From NCBI GenBank assembly GCA_022113835.1, contig JAILWY010000010.1:5357501-5421500 (forward strand): a stretch of 64,000 nucleotides of DNA, read 5' to 3'. The position numbers and the translations under genes were made by a program. Of the stretch, positions 1-11,659 are shown one piece after another. How positions within the stretch are numbered: position 1 is the first letter of the stretch; the number at the start of each line of letters is the position of its first letter. The DNA is from Atopsyche davidsoni. Its lineage: Eukaryota; Arthropoda; Insecta; Trichoptera; Hydrobiosidae. The notes below the pieces were generated by a model. The model made no database searches. It saw only the letters and a list, made by a program, of their open reading frames with translations, and was not told the DNA's origin.

Positions 1-1480
1 TAATTAATTTTTTTTAAATTTCAAGTTTCTGGGATTTTCCATACTGCGAAATGATTGTGATATAGTATTTATCTGTAGTTCTGAGAGTAGAAGTGATTTT
101 TATGTTTTCACATGATAATTGAGTGATAATGTCAATTAATATTGTTAATTATTTAATAAACATTTTTGTAAGCTTATATGTATAACATTTTACTAAAGAA
201 AATAAAAAATATATTTATTGATAATAACTGATTTTTTCTTATTTTACATTATTCCTTACCTTTTTCCTTAATTCACTATTATGAAATTCCTCTAAAACAC
301 ACACTCAACCCCTAACGTAAATCTTTTTATATCGCCATTGAAGGTACCATAGATTTACAGACACCTACATTGGTAATTATTCAGTATATTTAAAAACTGA
401 AGGGAAAAATACAATGAAATAGGTATAAGTAAATTTATTTTCACTTTGTGAATTGATAAAAGGTAAGCTCATTATAAATGTAGAAATTTTAAGAACACTA
501 TCATGAAATTATAATAAAGATGGTACACGAGAAAGCAATAAATATATGAAAAATGAAGTACAAGCACAATATATAACAGAGCAACGCAAAGCAGCTATTT
601 ATTAAGGGACGCATAGGTAAGTAAGCGGATATATCCAAGCACATGAATATAAACCAATGGGATTAAATAAAAACAATTTGAATATAATTTTGGTGGTATA
701 ATTAATTATAAAAATGATATATTACAGTAATTTGATTTGAATCGCAAAAAAAACTGCATCATAATTTTTAACTTAAGAAATAACATGTTATTCTTTAATA
801 TGCAATTTTTTATGGAGTAATATGAAACTGTTGATTAAAATTAAGCAACAATTTACAAGCGAAAAAGTCTATTCAACACAAATATCAATAACACCGCAGC
901 AAAATAAAGTAATTAACAAATTGAGATTATAACTTAACAATGCATAATGTAGATAATTATTACTAATTCAAGAAATAGAAAGTTTATGTATAAAAATGTT
1001 ACTCAGTGTAAACTTATCAATTGACCACTAAGCATTCAATTAGTTCAAAATAATGATTTTATTGATTTACTTTCAACGCTATGAAATAATCAAACCTATT
1101 TATTAGACTGCTAATAATTTTAGAATTTTCCACAACCTTGCACATAATTTTTTGATAAAGAGTTAAAAAATAATCTATAACCCCATTGAGACAGACAGCA
1201 TTGCTAAAAGTACATTTTTATCGCAAAGCAGAACATTTTAATATTAGGTACCATAATATTACGGCAATAATAACATTAAAATCATTATGTATGGTAAAAC
1301 ATATAAGAAAATTAATTAAAAATGACTATTACTAAGAATAAAGAAAAACAACTTTCATCCAAAAATTATAATAAATATTTTTTTAATCTTAATTTTTTTT
1401 CAAGTTTGCAATCTCCGATAAGCACAGTGTATGACTTATAGTTTTACAGTTTTGCTTCAATTTTAAATAGTAGATTGAGC
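1..1480. other. AT-rich 3' flank of nocturnin
   Basis: No gene is visible here. The sequence is the downstream side of the minus-strand nocturnin gene and probably includes its 3' untranslated region. A minus-strand AATAAA lies at 1099-1104, about 380 bases past the stop codon, and could be the polyadenylation signal, but such hexamers are common in DNA this AT-rich. Confidence 0.5.
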
Positions 1481-4400
1481 TTAATTAGTTGGCTTCAAGC
1501 TAAAATCACACATCAATGAAAAATGATCTGAAGGATAACTATAGGAAGGTACTCTTGCTTCTCCAACATCTTCACCGCTGGGGATGCGGAGAACTCCATC
1601 TATTTTGAAATATTTATGCGAATAAAATATGTAGTCGATGGTATGGCACACTTCACCTTCTTCCCTTACTTTCCATGTAGTGTAAGGAACTTCATTCGCT
1701 TGCGATTCATCCGGTTGAATTGTAGGATTTTCATTATTTTCTAATAATGCGAAGTTTGCATATGCTGATCCTAGTTCTGAAAAACAAGTAAATTATAAAT
1801 AAATTTCAAAGCAAATCTTTTGCAGTATTAATAATCAAAAATATGTTGAATTATGTGTAAATTTAATTTTTCCTATTAAAAATTAAATTGCTAGTTCAAT
1901 GCAAGTATTAAAAAGAAATAATCCTGATTTATTCTAAAAAACATAATTTAAGAGTTCCTACTGTAGAGAAATCATTATTTTAATATTTGCTTTGTATTAA
2001 ATACTTTTTGTTAACTTGGTTTGCAAAAACAACATTGGTGCCAATCAATCTTGTAATCAAAGAATGCAACAACTTGTAACGGTACCGTGTTTATAAATTC
2101 TAATTTTAGTAACCAGCCATAAATCAATTATTCTAGTATTTGGACGAGATTTGTAATATAAATATTTATTCATATTGAGCTATATAAAGTAAATTACTTC
2201 TCAACTGAGAAGTAATGATTATGCAACTGCATAATCTGTAAATTCCTCTCGGTATCAGAAATCTTAAGTTAGGTCAGATGTAAAAAAAAGCTGAGCAAAG
2301 TGCTACAGATATAAATTGTTAGTAAAATATGTTTTAATGAACACAGTATAAATGAAGCGATCAAAAAAATCTTTTTTTTTATCGACAACAAAGGAGGGAC
2401 TCAACTTCATAACTAGCTTTTACAACCTGGTGAATTATTGAGAATTTAAACACAAAGCCTAGTGTTACAAATATTAGTGCTAGGTAATAAATTACATACC
2501 TAAGTTTTTGTTTCCAAGGACAGTTCGGTATACAGGCTCTGAGGGTTCCGCATTGAAGTCTCCACAAAGTATCACAGGTCTTTGATCACTCTTGCTCTGG
2601 ATAAACTCGAGCAAGTCCTTTCCTTGTTCGTTCCTGAGTTTGGAGAGTAAGGCTCCGTTTCTGGCTTTTAAATGAGTTGTTGCTACACATACTTCTTCTC
2701 CTGTCTGCTTTGATCGCAAAACTGCAACTACAGCTACCTGAAATGGTAATAATTCTAAAGAAAACTTTGTATATTTAATTAATACAATAATTTACAAAAA
2801 AAATTGTAATTAAATCCATAGTAAAAACACAGGTACGGAAAATATCACCACATAAGTAATAATATATAACAATGAGATTTTCAATGGTTTAATAGATTTT
2901 TAATAAGAATCTATCCATGCAAACATATTATTTAATAAAATTATTGTAAGGAAGGTCATTTCGTATTTTTTGTAAAGCTTACGCAAATATAATTATTACA
3001 CACCTGGTTGCTTTGCACTTTCCAAACTTCTAATATTTTTGCATCTGTGTGAAGACATTCATATTTGTCTTTATTATAAAATATAGCACAACCATCTGGA
3101 CCGTTGTTTCCTTCAATATACATACAGGGTGAGTCGGGCTTAGGATAGAACACTCCATCAAAACCTTGAGTTTTGAGAATTTTTTTCAAGAAATTGAAAT
3201 GATCTACTTCCTAAAAAAGCAACGATACAATTAGTTATTTCCATTAAAAAGTTTTGAAAACATCATTTCAAACCAATCAAATTTCTAAATAAGTAATTGT
3301 TGAATAAACCGTAAAAATTCTTCAATGCTTTGATTGTTTATAAGTTTATGCTATGACAGTTTTACTTGGGTTATTTTATAGTTAATTGCTAAGCTTTTGG
3401 TTATAATTGTTCAATCTGTAATTGAATTCGACAAGAAAAGTTTCGATTAATAATCGCAGTCAGATTTGATTTCTAATTTTACATGTATATCTTTCTTAGA
3501 AATACAAACTAAAAATGAAAGTTTTTCTTTGCTAAAGAGTATTTTTCGCATAGAAACTCTGACAATCAATCTGAAAGCCAGATGAGGTTCGACGTATAAA
3601 AAAATTTAATTGTTAATCTATTAGTTTTGTTACGTTGTATTTGAAAATGGTTATCTACTGCCAAGGAAAAAATCTGGCATATATTTTATCTTTTTATAAT
3701 AATAACGATTAATCTATTATTACTTTTATATTATATCTTAGTAGCTATTACTTAAAAGACTTTTTAAGAATTATATTACCTGTAAGCAGATGACATCAGG
3801 ATTATATTGAACTATTTCTTCTATAATATTGTATTTGCGATGGTCCCACATTAAAGCTTCGTTTGGGCAAAGGACAAAATTGTCGTTAGTTTGACCCAAA
3901 GCTAAAAAAATTCAATTTTATAGATTAACTATTACCACTGGTAGTACAAATCGAATAATTACTATGAAACAAATTTATTAAACAGATTTAAACTATAAAT
4001 AGCACCTATTTTCTTAAGATTACCTTATTATTGAATTCATAATAGATTGACTTACTTTGAGAAAGGACGTTCCATTGTAAGACTCGAATATTATTGGGTT
4101 TGCATGGAGTGACAGCCTGATCTGTAATTTTGAATAAAATATAAATAATTCATAACTAATTAACTATAATTTGTAAACTAAAGATAAATTTTAGTTTTAA
4201 TCTCTGCAGAAATTTTAGTTTGAATCAAATGTAGTTAATATTATCATTTTGGTTCGAGCACATTCATACAAGTAATGATGATCGATGAACTTTCAATGTG
4301 ATAAAAGGTTGTTACTTACCACCCAATGATATTAACTTCAATTGATCCGAGATTGTGTTATCTTCCTTGTGTTGAAAAGTCCGTTTGATGAGCTGTGTGG

Positions 4401-4525
4401 AGCTAGTATTTCCTTTGTAGCAGAAGTCGAGAAGTTCATTTCGCGTCATACTGTCGGGGATTTGGAGTTTGTTGTCATGTGTGTCTTCGTTCATTATCTT
4501 AGGAGCAGAGTTGAAGCTTCCCATT
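1481..4525 (-). CDS. noct: nocturnin (curled), six constant coding exons
   Basis: Nocturnin belongs to the exonuclease-endonuclease-phosphatase fold related to CCR4 deadenylases; in animals it removes the 2'-phosphate from NADP(H) and is tied to circadian metabolism. Coding exons, in transcript order, are 4525-4320, 4121-4056, 3901-3780, 3210-3004, 2737-2500 and 1776-1481. All junctions are GT-AG, phases match, and the frame from ATG 4524 gives 377 residues. Conserved family blocks are visible: VLQWNVLSQ, CLQEVDHF (metal-binding Glu), NNGPDGCAIFY, THLKAR, CGDFNAEPSE (catalytic Asp and Asn), HTIDYIFYS (Asp) and YPSDHFSLMCDF (terminal His). The domain therefore looks active. The ATG lies one base inside the exon behind the acceptor TCTTTCCAG, so at least one upstream exon exists. 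The family call is firm; biochemical activity is inferred. Confidence 0.96.
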
Positions 4526-5103
4526 CTGGAAAGATATTAAATAGGAATTTACGATAGAGAAATAAGTGATGGTGGCATGCTATAAAATATACAACAGTAA
4601 TAAATTTTACACATATACTTATAATTTTATGACAGTCCATAATAATTAAATATTAAAAATATCTTACAAAAAAATAAATGATTTTCTGGGCAATATTTAC
4701 TTACTGCAATACTTCATATTTCATTAAAAAATATTGATTTATATTCATAAATGATAATTAATTATTTTTAATCCCAAATCAAGCCTATATATATATATTA
4801 AATATAAAAATCCTTTCATATATAACTAAATGAAGTGTAAGTGCCAATAAAGAACACATGATATGTTCTCGATCAAGTTAACAAGCGTTATCGCAATTGG
4901 ATGAATATGACGTTCCCAAAGAATACACTACATTTGTATGGTCATACGATAGCAAATTTAAACAAAATCACAAATTATACACATATTTTAGATCAAACTG
5001 ATTTTACAAAATAATTTTACATAAACACTTTAATATTAAACTGATTACAACATATGCATCCACGTTTCAAAAGGATTATGAAGTGTTAATTACATTTGAC
5101 ATG

Positions 5104-5330
5104 TTAATATTTTTGAATAAAATACTTGAGCCCGGTTGTGACCGTTTTCGCCAACCTTTCACGTTGGCATTATCAAACAGAGTTTGTTTCTGTTTGATAA
5201 TGCCAACGTGAAAGGTTGGCGAAACTGGTCACAAATAAAAACGAACATGTGGAAAATCACTCAAGTATTTTGTTCAAAAATATTAAAATGGAATTCCACC
5301 ACGTACTCTCTGTCAAAAATATTTAATTTC
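5104..5330. mobile_element. foldback MITE, copy A (palindromic)
   Basis: Two copies of one module face each other. The inner arms, about 45 bp, at 5136-5180 and 5190-5234, are almost perfectly complementary around a loop of about 9 bases. The outer parts (ATACTTGAG, AATATTTTTGA) are also inverted, with about 28 bases missing from the left arm. The element is flanked by the direct repeat TTTGACATG (5095-5103 and 5331-5339), a likely 9-bp target site duplication. Other copies are at 11409, 37314 and 63935. It has no coding capacity. Long inverted arms with a duplication of about 9 bp recall Foldback/Mutator-type non-autonomous elements. Confidence 0.75.
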
Positions 5331-6205
5331 TTTGACATGCTAAGTTAAAACCACTAAAAAAACACTATTTACCAAACCAATTTACACAAAAATATTAATA
5401 TTTTACTAATAATGTATTGTATTTGAATTTTCGCACCTATGCAAAAGTAATTGTAATTTTTTCACTTGTTTATTAGCCATATTTTTTAAAGTTCAAATAT
5501 CACTCGCTGTGTACCAACTCATATTTTAAATACTGTTTTTAATTTGACATAACAGGACCGATTGGGAGCTTTTAATACGTTAGGATAGTCTGAGAGACGT
5601 CGGAGACTCCCGATGGATGGATGCAGTGGATATATTTAAGTGACTTGAAATCTGATAAGGACTGCCTGTTGTTACATGACGCTCAAAATATTTTGCATGA
5701 TCATAATAGCGGGCAAATGTTTGACCTATATACATAATTATAAAGAAAAATTATATAGGTGAGAACAACATTCTTTGTTATTTGTGATCGCAAAGTGCCA
5801 AAGTTTGCTAACGTGTTGTATAGAATCTTGAATATTTTATTGAATTTAAAAAAAAATTAAAATTTTAAAAATTTAAAAAAAAAGAGTTTTTTATGATAAA
5901 TAGACGATAATAATTAAAGAAGTCAGCAGATATTATAATTACTATATGATGTGAGTTAAGGTGTCCAGTTGAAAATAAATAGTATTTTTTTTAAAAAATA
6001 TTATCAGTTTTTTAATTTTTTAAAAAAATCAATAGGATTTTCTGAATAAATTGAGTGTGAGATTATTTTCTTCCAAACAGGATTGATACATTTTTATTTA
6101 TATGTATTCTTTAATTTAATTTTACTTTCTTTAAAAATAAATTGAATATAATTTTAATTGCAACCAGTAAACCAATTCATCGATTACAAGGCGATATCAA
6201 ATATG

Positions 6206-6247
6206 AGGAATTACTACTAGTCACTCGAGTGACTGGAAGTAATTCCT
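6206..6247. repeat. near-perfect palindrome without loop
   Basis: A 42-base palindrome centred on CTCGAG, with 19 of 21 base pairs possible. It begins AGGAATTACT and ends AGTAATTCCT. It lies in the nocturnin intron, just upstream of a larger diverged inverted repeat. It may be a cruciform-forming site or the centre of an old foldback element. Confidence 0.75.
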
Positions 6248-6364
6248 AAGGGCTTATGCGGTCAGTGTGATGTATTTGATAATCTGCTCTTGTGTTTGTT
6301 GATCAGCCATTCGAAAACCGGGCGTCGCGTCGCACACGAGAGCCCCACAAACAAACACAGAAAT

Positions 6365-6613
6365 AGCTCTCAACCAAGGTTGTGCCAAGTAAAGGGTTCC
6401 ATACGTTTGTCACTTCAAGTCTAACATCCGATATTAGGTGATTCGTTCACGCGATGAACGACACAGGAATACCTCACGTTGTTAAGTAATTACCATTTTA
6501 TAGAATTTTTTTTTCATTTTAATCATATGAAATGAATCACGTAAGATCGAAAGCAAGACATTTAATAATAAACGTATGGAACTCTTTGCTTTGCATAACC
6601 TTGGTCGAGAGCT
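6365..6613. repeat. diverged inverted repeat
   Basis: Arms of about 44 bases at 6365-6408 and 6571-6613 are inverted copies (for example CCAAGGTT and AACCTTGG; CCATACGTT and AACGTATGG), with weaker similarity extending inwards. No ORF lies inside. It is probably the remnant of a foldback-type element. Confidence 0.6.
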
Positions 6614-7401
6614 GAGAGAGAACGCGGCTGCAATGTAACAGTCAGCGTAGGTTATTTGCTAACAGTGCTTGGGTCTCATTGTCATTTCCTCGGTATAAAT
6701 AATTTGCTCTGGCTTAAGTTATATGATTCATATGAACGAAGCAGGAAGCAACCTTCTGCTCACGGCCCTTCGCAGAGCCGCTGCCTAGGATTACGTTTGA
6801 TTTCGCGAAGTTCCTTTTAGTGACCTGTTTTTAATAGATATTGTTGAGTGAAAATACAAATCTGATCGCTAATGAAATAAAATTGTTAAACCACTTGAAA
6901 TAAGATGCATTTTCTCAAAATGGAATTTTACTAATTGTAATGCCTAATTAGTATGTTTTATCGAAAATTGCCGGTTGGAAGTATAACATTTATTTGTCCT
7001 AAAACGTCATTTACACAATTTCAATAAGCCGCTGCAAACTCAATTAATTATGAACAGTGTATAATAGTTTAGAAACAAAAAAAAACAACAACAGAGAAAG
7101 AGAGAGGATGGCACGAGTAAAAATCGGTCGTTGTATAATAACGCTCCTCCATAGGTAGCAGGTGCGTGCCCACTAACGAATTCGCCGAAGGAATATAAAC
7201 CGGCACAGAGATGAATGTCACGATAAGGGGCATGCGGATTCGTCTGGCAGAGTCGAACGTCGATAACAAAGCTCAATACTCGGTGTCAAACGAATTTCAG
7301 AGGTCAAGGTGAGGCGAAGGCGCGGAGCACGCGGCACAATGGTTCGGCGGAGATCCAGCGCGATACGCAGGGCTGCGACGGCCGCTCACCTGGCCGCTCA
7401 C

Positions 7402-7448
7402 CTGGCGCTCACCTGGCCGCGGGCGCACATGGCTTGCTTCGATTCCAT
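7402..7448 (-). CDS. candidate short first exon of nocturnin with tandem donors
   Basis: On the minus strand the ATG at 7448 (MESKQAMCARGQVSA) runs into three consecutive copies of CAGGTGAGC, each a near-consensus 5' splice site, after bases 7413, 7402 and 7390. The middle donor leaves phase 2 and would join in frame to the nocturnin constant exon. The first leaves phase 0; the third lies past an in-frame stop. A further in-frame ATG is at 7460. The copies are equally a cluster of CAGGTG E2-boxes, so a purely regulatory or chance repeat is possible. Confidence 0.3.
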
Positions 7449-7575
7449 TTGTAGTATCATGATACATTTCACAGATAATACAATGATTCAATTTTAAATA
7501 TAGTATTAACATATGTACGAATAAATTGGGCGACGGTAAATCTGTTTCTTAAGATAACACGCAAACATTGTGCTG

Positions 7576-7640
7576 TGTGCAAGCTTGCATTTTGTTAGAC
7601 ATACGTACAAGAGAAGTAATCACAAAAAATAGAATACGCC
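7576..7640 (+). repeat. dispersed repeat, copy 1
   Basis: About 65 bases, including TTGCATTTTGTTAG and ATCACAAAAAATAGAATACG, recur at 21111-21178 in the same orientation with moderate divergence. The class is unknown. Confidence 0.6.
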
Positions 7641-8230
7641 ATATTATTCATAAGTCATACGTATCACAGGTGACCAACACGACGATCGCGAAGCCAATTT
7701 TCGAGATGTCTTTATTATGAAACCGATTAGACTACGTGATAAGTAGAGCACTAATTTAGAACCTTAGTTTCCACTGCACTTCAGTGCTGTGTTTTCCTAG
7801 TAGTTCAGAAAATTGGCATTGTAGATACTCCAACTTTTTTTTTTATGACAAGTCGATCGCGACACATTTTAAAAATAAAAAGTACATCTCATGAACACAA
7901 AAGTTTGCTAAACCTGATATATATAGTATATAAAATATATCTATTTATTTAATTTCCTAGTATAAAATATTACGCGTAAGCCAAAATCTAACGAATGGAT
8001 GATAAATTCAATACACCGGTTATGAACAATTCTAATCGAAGTTTGCTTTCTCACGTTTTCGCAGATATACATTTACTCCTCTCATCAGGTAAGTAGATAT
8101 TCAAACCCAGGATGGCGTCGTTGCTGATGGGAGAGTGCAAGCATTGGAGACACATTTTGTGAAAACAACATACGACAAAAACACAAAAGCGAGGAAAGGG
8201 AGAAGTTGAAGTTTAGATAAGAAATCTCAC

Positions 8231-8334
8231 CTCAGAATTTTGATGAGTGATCTTATAGTAGAAGACGCTATTCGAGCGCTTGCCGCCTCAGCTCCCATTG
8301 GAAGTCCAGGCGCGTGCACGTCAGAATAGAGTTC
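8231..8334 (-). CDS. candidate alternative N-terminal exon of nocturnin
   Basis: This 104-base stretch is bounded on the minus strand by an acceptor (TTTTTAACAG) and a strong donor (CTGAG|GTGAGA). It is open in one frame (ELYSDVHAPGLPMGAEAASA...IKILR) and leaves phase 2, so splicing to the constant exon at 4525 gives ...LIKILR followed by MGSFNS. It enters in phase 0, which fits the alternative donor at 10871, but translation could also start at the internal ATG (MGAEAA). GC content exceeds its surroundings. It is the nearest upstream exon candidate to the nocturnin core. Confidence 0.5.
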
Positions 8335-8449
8335 CTGTTAAAAACTCCTTCGTGATATAAACAGCCAAAAGATGCCTACCCAACCCCGCCGTCTCTTAAA
8401 TAAACCTTATGCGCAGTTTATTACCATAATTCGTTATTCAGCGTCATTT

Positions 8450-8491
8450 TGATAGGTCATACATTTTTGCGCGAAAATATCTGACCTATCA
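8450..8491. repeat. stem-loop with 10-bp perfect stem
   Basis: TGATAGGTCA at 8450-8459 is exactly inverted at 8482-8491, with a 22-base spacer. The arms contain AGGTCA-type nuclear-receptor half-sites. It lies just upstream of the candidate exon at 8231-8334. A regulatory role is speculation; a short MITE remnant is equally possible. Confidence 0.55.
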
Positions 8492-9589
8492 GATCAAGTA
8501 GGTCGAACGTGTCAAATGTCACTTAGCTACGCATAATAACTATTGGTACCACTGATGCTGTCAGCATCCGGCCTCGCTCTAATATCTATCACTCTAATTG
8601 CATTCATCCACAATCAAATATTAAACATCAAAACCAGCTCCCGTTTCTAAATATTTCTTAATATATATAAGTATACCATTACAGTTTTCCAACTGTTACC
8701 TTTTTAATAGTTTATAACATTATTTGGACCGTTGAGATCACCACTTATTTTTACAAATTGGTGGCAATAACTAATTTATAGTTTTTCTATTGTTCTGAAT
8801 TCTATTCTAATCTATTGTGTTATGTATATCTTAAAATTACAAATTGTCTACGTTTATTTAGAGTTTATATAAGTTTAAATAATAATTTAACAGATAAGAG
8901 AACTTTCTAGATTGTAGTTTTTTAGGATAAACAAGTATTTCGTAAATCAAAACAGAATGACAAATCGTGACCAAGATATAAACGTTGTGCTGACAAGCCG
9001 TTAGTACGTTAGCACTCGAAGACCGAAATTAACTTCAAGTTAACTATTTTAACAAAATAAAAAAGGGTGACATTTAAAAACCGGGTTATGAATGCGCAAT
9101 ACTTTAATAAATTGTTCAAAAAGTGTACTTTCAACATAAACATCAAAAAATATCAAATAATTTAATAAGTTAAGGAAATTATATGAAATGTACTCGGGCT
9201 TTTTTTCTTGTTTTGTTCCGGTCGTTGACACAATTTTATAAATATATATATTAATATAGTAATTAAATAGACAAATAAACTTTCTCATGAGCTAAGTGAT
9301 TTAAGATAAGAGATACAATTTCAGAACCATAACGAGACTTTTGGTATTTATGAAGATAATATGCCATTTATGTATTATTATTATTAATATGACTGATGAT
9401 GCAATGTGATAAAAGTATGGGACAGTATTTAGCAATAATATATATTTGAAATGTATAAGGGAAAATATTTGTTTTATAGTGATTAAATACAGCATGCGTT
9501 GTATTAAAACTCGTGTAATTTTTAATTAAGAGTCTTTGAAGAGTATAGAATGTTTTAGACCGTACAGGAAATTTTTGCAGCCATTGGAT

Positions 9590-9760
9590 AGGTACGGCCG
9601 AGTAGAGGGCGGCTTGGTCGGCAGACAAAGAGGCGCTCAGGGGCGGGGGTGTCTGGGACCTCAGCTGCAGACCTTCGTACATGGCAGACGAGGAGCCCCT
9701 AGTGACGATCGTTTCCCTCCCCAACAAGCCTCGCTGCTGAGAAATATTCAAATCAGTTCA
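9590..9760 (-). other. GC-rich exon-like block of unknown affiliation
   Basis: A GC-rich island in AT-rich DNA. On the minus strand an acceptor-like TTTGAATATTTCTCAG is followed by a long open frame (QRGLLGRETIVTRGSSSAMY, then ...SQTPPPLSASLSADQ) with mostly GC-ending codons down to about 9590. No good donor closes it: GTACCT, GTACGG and GTCCCA are all poor. The plus strand also has a frame from ATG 9680 (MADEEPLVTIVSLPNKPRC) followed by a good donor, CTAG|GTAAGC, near 9808. I cannot decide the strand or the gene. Confidence 0.3.
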
Positions 9761-10886
9761 TCCCGACCTACAATGTGACTCGAACTAGTAAATCGTGAAC
9801 CTTCTAGGTAAGCAATGATTTATCTGGCATAGCCTTAAAAGTATAAGTGACAATTTTTAGCCTAAAATCATAAAGCAAAATTTTCTTAACAATTAACTAA
9901 TAAGCATTCAATATGTGTCACAAAAAAAAATACTTTTGATTCATAGTTACTTCAAAAATCGTTGCGTTGCTTCTACGCAATATAAAATATTTTGAAAATA
10001 TCCACGATATTTTGTCAGTCAATGAGTCAATTCTGAATAATTTTTTTTTAATTTAAAGAAAACAATAGGTATTTATATCTTACTAAAAAAAATGTTGTTT
10101 TTGAATACAAGTGAGGAGGTACTGTTTTGTATAAAAATATATACGCAGATACTATGTAAGCCAGATGAAATTTTGCAAATAAAGTAGAGTTAATTAGTTT
10201 ATTTTATTTGCTCAGTATTTATTTAAATATTTATATAAAGTGCTTATCAACACAAATCTGCTTTATGTAAACAATTTTTATTTTATATGCTACAATATAA
10301 TAATCTTTGAACCTGAGCGTGTTATCATTCAATAAAGTTTTCTTATTTCATATAATGAACCAATATTATTTATCAACTCGTAACAGTTGCCAAGTCATTA
10401 AAGAAATCGAATGCAAATGGACGATGTTACTTACTAATTATTATGTATAATTTATATTACAGAATAAAACTAGGAATGAAGTTGAAAAAGTTATTATTTC
10501 GAAATCACCTGGAAGGTGTTGTATCTAGAACAACAGGAACGCAATAAGGTGCTTTAAAATGTAAACCTAATCAATTATTTATTTTCATTTTTAGAAAGGT
10601 AGTATAATAAATTGATACATAAAAAAAATAGTTCGAGTTATCATCAAATATTGTACACGTAATACTTGAGGAGAAAATTTAGATGTGAAAGAATGAAAAA
10701 CTGGCGTAACTTTTACGAGTGGATAAACTACTGGTTCGAGTCACGAGCGAGCGGAGATTTCCTCCATCACTGGACACGTCTCATGCAGAAGACAGAAGGG
10801 GTGGGTTTACGTGCGGAGGCTGCGGGGCCAGAGCCTCGCCCCCGGCGGTGGACGCCCCGCGGGAGCTCACGTATCCGCAGATGCAC

Positions 10887-10963
10887 CTGAGCGCGGCGCC
10901 GACGCCGTCCTCCTTCAGGTGCACTTTGCTCCCGACGCGCTTCCATACTTTGGGTCCAGACAT
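10887..10963 (-). CDS. candidate alternative first exon of nocturnin
   Basis: The ATG at 10963 sits in a good insect context (CGCAACATG) and opens a GC-rich frame beginning MSGPKVWKRVGSKVHLKEDG. Two donors are possible. CAG|GTGCAT ends the exon at 10887 in phase 2, which would read through an Arg codon into nocturnin MGSFNS. TAC|GTGAGC ends it at 10871 in phase 0, which would fit the exon starting at 8334 instead. The frame is also open upstream of the ATG for about 33 codons, to 11062. A plus-strand ORF overlaps but has no comparable start and donor. Assignment to nocturnin is inference from strand, position and phase. Confidence 0.45.
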
Positions 10964-11408
10964 GTTGCGTGCACTGGTTCTGCGGCCGTACTGACTCCGG
11001 ACACTGCGCTGCTTATCGAGAAGACAGACGGCTTCCGAGACGTTTCCCGCAGAAGCATTCACCGCCGAATGGAGTCAATTACTCCAGCGACAGGTTCATT
11101 AAGTCTTATCGCTGAATAACGCGAGAAATTAGGTCAGATAGCCGCGAGGGGGTATCGTCTCGTTCCTCGTGAGTACTGATAAACATTTTTAACCGAATAG
11201 CCGCTATCGCGGGTGCCAGCGGCAGAGTCAAGTCGGCAAGGTTAAGCTCGGAAAACATTTTATTGAGTCTAAATTACGTTCAAGGATGAAGCAAAATATT
11301 ACGTGTATTTTTATGAGCGGATCCCAAAGGAGAATATTTAAAAAAAAAATCACACTGCATTTTTACCAACCCTTCATTCTGTGGTTCCACGGTGACAATA
11401 ATTTTGGT

Positions 11409-11582
11409 AATTCAATATTTTTGACAGAGAGTACTTGGTGGAATTCCATTTTAATATTTTTGAGTAAAATTCTTGAGTGATTTTCCACATGTTCGTTTTT
11501 ATTTGTGACCGGTTTCGTCAACCTTTCACGTTGGCATTATCAAACAGAGTAAACCCAAGTATTTTTCTCAAAAATATTAATT
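11409..11582. mobile_element. foldback MITE, copy B
   Basis: Carries the family module (GACAGAGAGTACTTGGTGGA, TTTCACGTTGGCATTATC) followed by a short inverted tail, CTCAAAAATATT. The direct repeat ATTTTGGT (11401-11408 and 11583-11590) flanks it and fits an 8- to 9-bp target duplication. It is non-coding. Confidence 0.65.
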
Positions 11583-11659
11583 ATTTTGGTTTTATATTAT
11601 ACAAAAACGGTTTTATATAGATAATGGTGCTATTTACCGGTTTCATAAGAATAAATGTG

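Noticed and set aside
7040..7276. Minus-strand ORF of 78 codons (and an overlapping one)
   Set aside because: Low-complexity C/F-rich end, no motif, no coherent exon borders; the region is better read as intron or repeat.
10811..11119. Plus-strand ORF of 102 codons
   Set aside because: Overlaps the minus-strand exon candidate, which has a better start context and donors; no motif on the plus strand.
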